From Hyphomicrobiales bacterium (GTDB lineage: Bacteria; Pseudomonadota; Alphaproteobacteria; Rhizobiales; Rhizobiaceae): a stretch of DNA of 64,000 bases. The notes under the pieces are model-generated. The model saw only the letters and a list, made by a program, of their open reading frames with translations, had not been told where the DNA came from and ran no database searches. A program made the position numbers and the translations under genes. Below, in pieces: positions 18,626 to 25,955 of the stretch. Every line of letters starts with the position of its first letter. Within the stretch, counting starts at the first letter, position 1. The stretch is taken from the NCBI GenBank assembly GCA_900468805.1, contig UEIF01000007.1:88112-152111 (forward strand). The letters are read 5' to 3'.

Positions 18626-18806
18626 GAGAATCACGTTCCTTTGGTTTGGTTGATACCGAAAGGCGGCGCAGCGCCCAGGGCAAAATTATAACGTTCGCGC
18701 GGCCGCAGCCTTGCGATTGGTCACGCGAAATAGCAGATCGGGGGAGTGAAGTCCAGATGGCACACGTGCGAGTAGGCGGAAAAATACCGCCGATGATTAC
18801 ACGGAG

Positions 18807-20435
18807 CTAGGAGCGCGCCGTCTCGGGCTTGGTTTCGTCCAATGCGGCGATCGCCTCCTTCAGCGCTGCTATCACGCGGGAACGGTCGCCAGGCTCGAGC
18901 CGCGCCATATCCAGATGCAGGTCGAGACCGGCCAAATGCTCGCTTAGAACTCGGCTCTTGTGATCGGCGCCGAGCATCAGCCCGTCCACGGCGTAGGGTA
19001 CGATCTCCCGCTGGATCCCCTTCATGGTGATCGGCGGCAGGGGATGGGCATCGACGATATCCTTCACCAGCGCATAGGTTTCGTAGCTGATGACGATCTC
19101 CCCGCCCTGGGCGATCGATTGCAGGCGCGCAGCCAGATTCGCTTCGGCGCCGATGATCGTATAGTCCATGCGGTCGTTGCTGCCGAAATTGCCGACATTG
19201 CAGTAGCCACTGTTGATCCCCATGCGCACCACGAAGGGTTCTTCCGTGCCGTTTCTGCGCCACCTGTCCTTCAGTTCGCCGAGCCTGCGCTGCATATCGA
19301 CTGCCATGCGCAGGCAAGCCTTGGCATCTTCTTCCGGCCCCTTGGTTTCGGGATCGCCGAAGAAGACCAGCATCGCGTCGCCGATGAACTTGTCCACCGT
19401 GCCGCCGTGCTTCAGAGCGATCGTGGACATTTCGGTCAGATATTCGTTCAGCATCTCCGTCAGCGCTTCCGGCTGCAGGCGCTCGGTCGTCGCCGTGAAA
19501 TCCTTGATGTCGGAGAAGAAGATCGTCAATCGCTTGCGCTCGGTGTGGACGACCACATCCTTCTGACCGCTGAAGATGCCTTTGTAGATCTGCGGCGACA
19601 GGTAACGGGAAATCTTCAGCGAAACGCTGGCGAGGAACTCATTTGCCGCCTCCAGGTCGCGGTTGGCGTTGTGGATGACGCGCGTCTGCTGGCGCTGCAG
19701 GACAATGAAGCTGATGCCGATAATGGCGACGAACAGGAAATAGCAAAGCAGATATTTGAAGGCGAGAATATTGCTCGCATAGGGCTGACGGATAATGACT
19801 TCCTGGATGCCGCGCACATCGCCCACCTTCCAGTCCTTCTTCGGGCTTTCGGGGTGGGTATTGTGACAGGCGACGCAGGCCTGGCCCATAATGACGGGTG
19901 TGATGAGCCGCAGCGTATCGGTAAATCCGATGCGTGTCAGATCGGTCAGCGTCTGGCTGGAATTGGCGCGCAGCGAGGTCAGTGACGCCTTCTCGAAATT
20001 ATCGAGATCGTGAGGTGCACGATTCCTGAAAGGCAAATCGGAGAGGAAGCGATAGGTAATATTGGCCTGCTGCTCCTTGATGACGTCGCCGAGTTCCAGT
20101 GAAAGCGTCGCCGGCAGCGGAATCGCGCCCGGAATATTGGCGTAGTTGTGGGAGACGACGGTGCCGTTGACGTCGCCCGCCTGATGGGCGGCAAGCACCC
20201 GGCCGACGACATTCGCCGAATAATAGGAGCGGATGCTCGTGACGAGCGAGCTCATGTCCCGCGCCTGCCGGCGCAGAGCGCTTTCGGAGAGATCACTGAT
20301 ATCGAGCCAGACGGCAAGCGGCAGCCCGGCCAGCATCGCCAACACGACGACGACCAGCCAGTAGCCGCTTCTGCGCGCGTTGAAAGCCGGATCTTCGGCA
20401 ATTCTTGCCGTGGTCTCTCCTTGCGGATCTGCCAT
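18807..20435 (-). CDS. Class III adenylate/guanylate cyclase with periplasmic DUF3365 CxxCH (haem-type) sensor domain
   Basis: A 542-residue membrane sensor cyclase. Hydrophobic segments at about 24-44 and 226-247 flank a periplasmic DUF3365/Tll0287-like domain of about 180 residues. That domain contains C187-V-A-C190-H191, the classic motif for covalent haem c attachment. After a short linker comes a class III cyclase domain (about 300-480) with metal-binding D309 and D353, base-selecting K349 (DKFIGDA) and the Asn/Arg pair in NLAARL, so it should be active, probably making cAMP. Inference: haem redox state or gas binding controls cyclic nucleotide output. It is divergent from a CHASE2 cyclase gene. 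Confidence 0.9.
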   Translation of the reverse strand: MADPQGETTARIAEDPAFNARRSGYWLVVVVLAMLAGLPLAVWLDISDLSESALRRQARDMSSLVTSIRSYYSANVVGRVLAAHQAGDVNGTVVSHNYANIPGAIPLPATLSLELGDVIKEQQANITYRFLSDLPFRNRAPHDLDNFEKASLTSLRANSSQTLTDLTRIGFTDTLRLITPVIMGQACVACHNTHPESPKKDWKVGDVRGIQEVIIRQPYASNILAFKYLLCYFLFVAIIGISFIVLQRQQTRVIHNANRDLEAANEFLASVSLKISRYLSPQIYKGIFSGQKDVVVHTERKRLTIFFSDIKDFTATTERLQPEALTEMLNEYLTEMSTIALKHGGTVDKFIGDAMLVFFGDPETKGPEEDAKACLRMAVDMQRRLGELKDRWRRNGTEEPFVVRMGINSGYCNVGNFGSNDRMDYTIIGAEANLAARLQSIAQGGEIVISYETYALVKDIVDAHPLPPITMKGIQREIVPYAVDGLMLGADHKSRVLSEHLAGLDLHLDMARLEPGDRSRVIAALKEAIAALDETKPETARS

Positions 20436-20730
20436 GGCTCATCCCCTTGACAATGATCGATTTGTTAAATCCCCTGAGACACAAGAACATTTCGCCGCAG
20501 GCGCGGCAAGGCCGGTGCGTATAGGTCGGGCTAAAAGCGACGGCCAAATCTGGAAGTAATTCCACGCTGTGTTGCCGTTGCATCTCAGCGACAACCTGAC
20601 CGATGCCGATAGCCGGATTCCGCTTTGTTGTTCAGCTTGTGAGTGAGCGAATGGCCTTTGGTGTCAAACAGGCGTAGCCTGCCTGCGGCGGGACGGCTCC
20701 TGGATCCGCCCGAGGGGAGGTCGGGAACGC
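20436..20730. other. Divergent promoter region between two cyclase genes
   Basis: About 295 bases with no supported gene. It must contain the promoters of both cyclase genes. I find no strong palindrome. Confidence 0.45.
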
Positions 20731-22902
20731 ATGACGCGATTGCAGCAGATCGGTGTGCTGATCGGCCTGATCATCGTGGCTGCGCTCACGATGTTCCGGG
20801 CAAGCGATCCGCCGGTGCTGAAGCAGATCCGCGACGTTACCTTCGATGAGTATCAGCGCCTTGTGCCGCGCAGCTTCGAAGCGGTGCCGGTTCGAGTGGT
20901 TGATATCGACGAGGCTTCCCTGCGGGAGTTCGGTCAGTGGCCATGGCCGCGCGACAGGCTGGCCACACTGGTTGAGCGCCTCTCCGACATGGGAGCGGCG
21001 GCCATCGCCTTCGACGTCATCTTCGCAGAGCCCGACCGGATGTCCCCGCGCAATGTCATCCAGGAGGTGGAGGGCGTCGATCCATCGCTCGCCGCGCAAC
21101 TGCCTGACAATGACGAGATCTTCGCCCAGTCGATCGAAGGAAAGCCTGTCGTTCTCGGCTTCGGGCTTTCCAATGAAGGCAACTACAAGCCGCCGGTAAA
21201 AGCCGGCTTTGCCTTTACAGGTGAAAGTCCGCTGTCGGCGCCTCCGCATCTGAACGCTTCCACGCCGCTCCGGCCGAGGCTGGAAGCGAATGCCTTGGGG
21301 CTTGGCCATGTCAGTCTCAATCCGGGCAGCCCGTCATCGGTGGTCCGCGCGGTGCCGCTGTTCCTCAGCGATGGCGAACAGTTCTATCCCAATCTTGCGA
21401 TCGAAGCTTTGAGGGTGGCGCAGGGTGCCTCGACCTATGTGCTGGCCGGCGCACCCGACCGCGCAGGGATCATCACCTCGGCGAAGATTGGCGATTTCGT
21501 CGTTCCGCTGACGGCTGCCGGAGAGATCTGGCTTTATGTGACGCCGAACCGGGCAGAGCGCTACGTCTCGGCTCGAAAAGTCCTTGCAACCGGCGGCGTG
21601 GCCTCCGATGTCGCTGCTCAGATCGAAGGAAGCATCATATTCGTCGGCACTTCTGCGGTCGGGCTGCAGGATATCCGCACCACCGCGCTCGGAGAAAACG
21701 TGCCGGGTGTTTCGCTACAGGCCCAGACTGTCGAGCAGATCCTTTCGGGCCGCTACCTGTCACGGCCGGACTGGGCCGACGGGCTGGAGATCCTCTCCAT
21801 TGCCGTGCTCGGCTTCCTGCTCGTCATCATCACCACCTTCGTCAGTCCTGCCGTGGCGCTGGTTTGCGGCCTGGCGATTACCGCGATGGCGCTTGCTGCT
21901 TCGTGGGTTTCTTTTCTCTATGCCGGTCTGCTGTTTGATCCGCTGGCGCCTATTATCAGCGGTTCCATCACCCATTTTGCCGCGACATCGTTCCGTATCC
22001 TCGTCATAGACAGGGAGCGGCGGGAAGTGCGGCGCGCCTTCGGCCATTACCTCTCGCCCTCGCTGCTCCACCGGATCGAGCATACGCCCGACGCGCTGAA
22101 GCTTGGTGGGGACGAGCGCGAGCTCACCATGATGTTCGTCGACGTGCGCAATTTCACGGAAATCAGTGAAAGGCTGACGCCGACCGCCGTCGTCCAGTTC
22201 CTGAATACGCTGCTCGATGCCCTGAGCCGTCACGTCGTGGGGAACGAGGGAACGCTCGATAAATTCATCGGCGATTCCATCATGGCGTTCTGGAATGCGC
22301 CGGTCGATGTTTCGGATCATGCAGCAAAAGCGCTGCGGGCAGCACTCGCCATGCGGGAGACGCTCGCCGAGCTCAATGCCCGCGATGCCTTCGGTTTCGG
22401 CAGCGCTGAGCAGGTGAGGATCGGCATCGGCATCCATACAGGCCTTGCCTGTGTCGGCAACATGGGCGCGAAGACACGTTTCAACTATTCGGCGGTCGGT
22501 GACGCCGTGAATGTCGCGGCGCGCCTCGAATCCTGCTGCAAGGACGTCGGCTTCGATATCCTGATCTCCGACAGCACGGCGCGGACGCAGAGCGGAGCGG
22601 CGCTGCTGGAGGCAGGAGCTGTTCCGCTCAAGGGAAAGAGCAGCCGAACGCAGATCTTTGCAGTGGTCGGCGATAAGAAGGTCGCTGCCTCCTCGGAATT
22701 CGGTGCCCTGCATCTCGTCCATGAGGACGTGATGAGCGCCTTGCGCGGGCGTTCGAGGAACAGCCGCAAGCTGATCGGTGCTGCAAAGCTCGCCGGGGTA
22801 CAAGTCTTGCCCGGCCTCACAGAGTTCTACGAACGGATATCGGGCAGGAACGATCATTTCCGGGAGGATATCGGCCTGCCGGAAAAGCAGGCAGGGGAAT
22901 AG
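20731..22902 (+). CDS. CHASE2-domain adenylate/guanylate cyclase
   Basis: A 723-residue membrane cyclase. A first transmembrane segment (residues 6-22) is followed by an extracytoplasmic CHASE2 domain (about 30-330) with the hallmark RVVDIDEASLREFGQWPWPRDRLATLVERL and IAFDVIFAEPD. Three closely spaced transmembrane segments follow (about 350-420), then a class III cyclase domain with D471 and D515 as metal ligands and K511 (DKFIGDS) plus NVAARLE for catalysis. All key residues are intact. The ligand is unknown. Its stop lies four bases from the stop of a converging FecR-domain gene; CHASE2 cyclases and FecR-type proteins commonly neighbour each other, suggesting a functional link. Confidence 0.93.
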   Translation: MTRLQQIGVLIGLIIVAALTMFRASDPPVLKQIRDVTFDEYQRLVPRSFEAVPVRVVDIDEASLREFGQWPWPRDRLATLVERLSDMGAAAIAFDVIFAEPDRMSPRNVIQEVEGVDPSLAAQLPDNDEIFAQSIEGKPVVLGFGLSNEGNYKPPVKAGFAFTGESPLSAPPHLNASTPLRPRLEANALGLGHVSLNPGSPSSVVRAVPLFLSDGEQFYPNLAIEALRVAQGASTYVLAGAPDRAGIITSAKIGDFVVPLTAAGEIWLYVTPNRAERYVSARKVLATGGVASDVAAQIEGSIIFVGTSAVGLQDIRTTALGENVPGVSLQAQTVEQILSGRYLSRPDWADGLEILSIAVLGFLLVIITTFVSPAVALVCGLAITAMALAASWVSFLYAGLLFDPLAPIISGSITHFAATSFRILVIDRERREVRRAFGHYLSPSLLHRIEHTPDALKLGGDERELTMMFVDVRNFTEISERLTPTAVVQFLNTLLDALSRHVVGNEGTLDKFIGDSIMAFWNAPVDVSDHAAKALRAALAMRETLAELNARDAFGFGSAEQVRIGIGIHTGLACVGNMGAKTRFNYSAVGDAVNVAARLESCCKDVGFDILISDSTARTQSGAALLEAGAVPLKGKSSRTQIFAVVGDKKVAASSEFGALHLVHEDVMSALRGRSRNSRKLIGAAKLAGVQVLPGLTEFYERISGRNDHFREDIGLPEKQAGE

Positions 22903-22906
22903 TCAG

Positions 22907-24106
22907 TCAGCGATTGCGGTTCCCGCCGCCATTTCGGTCCCTGCCGCCATTTCCGCTCCAGCCACCATTTCCGCCCCAGCCGCGATTCCGCTCATGGTCA
23001 TGATCCCGGTCTCTTCCAGCGCTCTTGTCGTTGCCGGCGGTCGGGTTTTCACCGCCGCTTCTTTCCTGCCTGCCCGGCCCGTCCTGATGGCTGCGGTCCT
23101 GATGGTTGTCTGCCCTTTCTGTACGGCTGGGCCTGTCGGGCGCGTCATGTCTATCTGCATGATCGGATCTATCGTGCCGGTCCGGCCTTCCATGATTGCC
23201 ATGGCGATCGTTTCTGTCGTGCTTATCCTTCCAGCCATGCTTGTCGTGTTCGCCATGCCAGCCATGTTTCGGCCCATCATGGTGGGGTTTGTCGTGGTGG
23301 GGCTTGCCGTTATTCGGTTTTTCCGGCCGCTGCTTCGGTGGATCATCCTGCTTTTGTAGTTGCCGTGGGGGCGGCGGATCCGGATCCCGTGACAGCGGTG
23401 CTGGGCGAACCCGGTCCTTGCGCTCAGGGTCGACCGAGGCCATCCGGCAGCCGCCGAGCAGGCCAAGGCCGCCCGTCAGGCTCTGATTGCCGGAGAGGAA
23501 GGGGAGGGCGCGCTGGTTGCCCAATCTCTGCAGCACGGTGCGGTTGACGGGCTGGGTATCCGTCATGTTGCCGTTCGGCCGGGCAACGACGCAATCGCAA
23601 CGTTGCTGCAGTTGCCGGCAGCCACCGGGGCCGCAAAAGGTGGCCGCGCCGTTCAGCAACACCACGGCTGTCGTGCCGTCGGGGCCGACATAGAAATCGA
23701 AGGCGGTGCCGCGTACACCGATCGTGCCGGCCGGGGTCTGGATCTGATAGGCGGAGGATTTCGAATTGCCGCTGACCCAGCGGAATGTGCCCTTGGCCGC
23801 CTTGATGGAGAGGCGTTTGACGGAATCGGTATCGTCGAAAACATATTTGTCGATGACGACAGACGAGCCCCAGCCGACGGCAAGCTTGGTACCGTCGCGG
23901 AATATGAACTGACCTAGCCCTGATTGCGAGGTGCGGATGCGCTCGTCGCGGTGGACCACGTCGTTGACGATGATCGGGCCACCCTGTCCGCTCACTTCGG
24001 TTCTGATGAGGGTTGCCTGGCCGACAGGTTCAGCGGCAAGCGTAGGCCATGCGCTTAACAGCGCGAAGCACAAGCCCGCGATCCCTATGCTACGCAAACC
24101 CAACAT
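22907..24106 (-). CDS. FecR-domain exported protein with histidine-rich C-terminal tail
   Basis: A 399-residue exported protein. A signal peptide (residues 1-25, ending near TLAAEP) precedes a FecR domain (about 50-165) with the motifs RDERIRTSQSGLGQFIFRDGTKLAVGWGSSVVIDKYVFD and GTIGVRGTAFDF. A Cys-containing GPGGCRQLQQRCDC segment follows. From about residue 220 the protein is low-complexity: Pro/Lys-rich, then His/Asp/Arg-rich with about 18 histidines, then Gly/Asn/Arg-rich to the end. A histidine-rich tail suggests metal binding, but that is inference. The ATG at 24106 follows GGGGTG; a GTG at 24118 is the alternative. It converges on the CHASE2 cyclase gene. Confidence 0.85.
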   Translation of the reverse strand: MLGLRSIGIAGLCFALLSAWPTLAAEPVGQATLIRTEVSGQGGPIIVNDVVHRDERIRTSQSGLGQFIFRDGTKLAVGWGSSVVIDKYVFDDTDSVKRLSIKAAKGTFRWVSGNSKSSAYQIQTPAGTIGVRGTAFDFYVGPDGTTAVVLLNGAATFCGPGGCRQLQQRCDCVVARPNGNMTDTQPVNRTVLQRLGNQRALPFLSGNQSLTGGLGLLGGCRMASVDPERKDRVRPAPLSRDPDPPPPRQLQKQDDPPKQRPEKPNNGKPHHDKPHHDGPKHGWHGEHDKHGWKDKHDRNDRHGNHGRPDRHDRSDHADRHDAPDRPSRTERADNHQDRSHQDGPGRQERSGGENPTAGNDKSAGRDRDHDHERNRGWGGNGGWSGNGGRDRNGGGNRNR

Positions 24107-24347
24107 GTGACACCCCACATATCAGAATATTAGCATTTGCAGGCGGCCGCTTCTGCCTGCCCTGTTGGGTGAGAAAAGGGTTATGCCGCATTTGCGAAGG
24201 GAGGCAGCCGTAAACGGAGGCGGTGCACCTGTCGTCGTGTCAAAACAAAAGCTCTTTCACGTCGCAAAAGAACCGTTGTGCCGCAATTCGATTTGCGATT
24301 TGTATGGCCACGACGAAAATACCGTTGCCTGAAGGAGATGATGGCGG

Positions 24348-25601
24348 ATGCGGAAATATTCGGTTTTTGCCGTAGCGCGGGAGGCTCTGCGCGGGCACAG
24401 GGGCTGGGAAAAGCAGTGGACCTCGCCGGAGCCGCGATCCGAATATGACGTCATCATCATCGGCGGCGGCGGCCACGGGCTGGGCGCGGCCTATTATCTC
24501 GCCAAGGAGCATGGCATCACCAACGTGGCGGTGCTGGAAAAGGGCTGGCTCGGTGGCGGCAATACCGGCCGCAACACCACCATCATCCGCTCCAACTATC
24601 TCTATGAAGAGAGCATGCACATTTACGAGCACTCGATGAAGCTCTGGGAAGGGCTGTCTCAGGAGCTCAACTACAATGTCATGTATTCGCCGCGTGGCGT
24701 GATGATGCTGTCACACAATGTGCACGACACGCAAAGCTTCAAGCGGCATATTCATGCCAACCGGCTTTACGGCATCGACAATGAGTGGCTGACGCCGGAG
24801 CAGGCCAAGGCCTATTGCCCGCCCCTCGATATTTCGGCGACCGCGCGCTATCCGATCAACGGTGCAGCCCTGCAGCGCCGCGGCGGTACGGCGCGTCACG
24901 ATGCTGTTGCATGGGGTTATGCGCGTGCGGCGTCCGACCGTGGCGTCCACATCATCCAGAATTGCGAAGTCACCGGCATCCGCCGCGGCGCTGATGGACG
25001 TGTGACCGGTGTCGAGACCAACAGGGGCTTCATCGGCGCAAAGAAGGTCGGCGTGTCTGCTGCCGGCCACACGACAACAATCATGCGGATGGCGGATGTG
25101 CGCGTGCCGCTGCAATCGAGCCCGCTGCAGGCGCTGGTGTCAGAGCCGCTGAAGCCGATCTTCCCCTGCGTCGTCATGTCGAACACGGTGCATGCCTATA
25201 TCTCGCAATCCGACAAGGGCGAGCTCGTCATCGGCGCGGGCACGGACCAGTATAATTCCTACTCGCAGACCGGCGGCCTGCAGATCATCACGCACACACT
25301 CGATGCCATCTGCGAGCTCTTCCCGATGTTCCGCCGCGTGAAGATGATGCGCCAATGGGGCGGGATCGTCGACAATACGCCGGATCGTTCAGCCATCCAG
25401 TCGAAGACGCCGGTTCCCGGACTTTACGTCAATTGCGGCTGGGGCACCGGCGGCTTCAAGGCGACACCAGGTTCGGCCAATCTCTTCGCGCACCTGATCG
25501 CCCGCGACGAGCCGCACAAGTTCAATGCTGGGCTGACGCTGGAGCGTTTCCGTTCCGGCCGGCTGATCGACGAGGCGGCCGCTGCCGCCGTCGCGCACTG
25601 A
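24348..25601 (+). CDS. soxB: Sarcosine oxidase subunit beta
   Basis: A 417-residue flavoprotein subunit of the heterotetrameric sarcosine oxidase, which demethylates N-methylglycine to glycine, formaldehyde (or methylene-tetrahydrofolate) and hydrogen peroxide. The FAD motif YDVIIIGGGGHGLGAAYYLAKEHG starts near residue 33, followed by the family's GGGNTGRNTTIIRSNYLYEES. The C-terminal NCGWGTGGFKATPGSA loop is also typical. The N-terminal RKYSVFAVAREALRGHRGWE matches rhizobial SoxB. AAGGAG precedes the ATG. It is first gene of soxBDAG, in an operon for choline/glycine-betaine-derived sarcosine breakdown. Confidence 0.95.
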   Translation: MRKYSVFAVAREALRGHRGWEKQWTSPEPRSEYDVIIIGGGGHGLGAAYYLAKEHGITNVAVLEKGWLGGGNTGRNTTIIRSNYLYEESMHIYEHSMKLWEGLSQELNYNVMYSPRGVMMLSHNVHDTQSFKRHIHANRLYGIDNEWLTPEQAKAYCPPLDISATARYPINGAALQRRGGTARHDAVAWGYARAASDRGVHIIQNCEVTGIRRGADGRVTGVETNRGFIGAKKVGVSAAGHTTTIMRMADVRVPLQSSPLQALVSEPLKPIFPCVVMSNTVHAYISQSDKGELVIGAGTDQYNSYSQTGGLQIITHTLDAICELFPMFRRVKMMRQWGGIVDNTPDRSAIQSKTPVPGLYVNCGWGTGGFKATPGSANLFAHLIARDEPHKFNAGLTLERFRSGRLIDEAAAAAVAH

Positions 25602-25613
25602 CAGGAGGACGAC

Positions 25614-25955
25614 ATGCTGCTGATTTACTGCCCCTACTGTCACGAAGAGCGCTCCGAGCTCGAGTTTCGTGGTGCCGGTGACGCCCATATCGTTCGGCCG
25701 GCCAATATAGCCTCAATCTCTGATGAGCAGTTCGAGGAATATTTCTTCCTGCGCGACAATCCGAAAGGCCTGATTTTCGAGCGCTGGCGGCACATGCACG
25801 GCTGCGGGCGCTTCTTCAACGCGGCGCGCGATACTATCAGCGACAAGTTCATCGTGACCTACAGGGCCGGCGAACCCAGGCCCGACATCGGAACTGCGGC
25901 CGAGCCGCATGCGCCGGTCGAGACCTACGAAGCAGTTGAAGGAGAGGCCCAATGA
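25614..25955 (+). CDS. soxD: Sarcosine oxidase subunit delta
   Basis: A 113-residue zinc-binding subunit of sarcosine oxidase. Candidate zinc ligands are C6 and C9 in CPYC, H60 or H62, and C64 in HMHGCGRFF. Length fits the family (about 90-110). It begins 12 bases after soxB with AGGAGG before the ATG, and its TGA overlaps the ATG of soxA. It has a structural role in the tetramer. Confidence 0.95.
   Translation: MLLIYCPYCHEERSELEFRGAGDAHIVRPANIASISDEQFEEYFFLRDNPKGLIFERWRHMHGCGRFFNAARDTISDKFIVTYRAGEPRPDIGTAAEPHAPVETYEAVEGEAQ

Noticed and set aside
22907..23320. Repeat pattern that might suggest a CRISPR array or minisatellite
   Set aside because: Units are short, irregular and in frame with the His/Gly-rich protein tail; there are no spacers of constant length.
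22778..23359. Plus-strand Ala/Ile/Pro-rich frame with repeated PAAIS units
   Set aside because: It is the opposite reading of the low-complexity tail of the FecR protein; repeats come from that tail.
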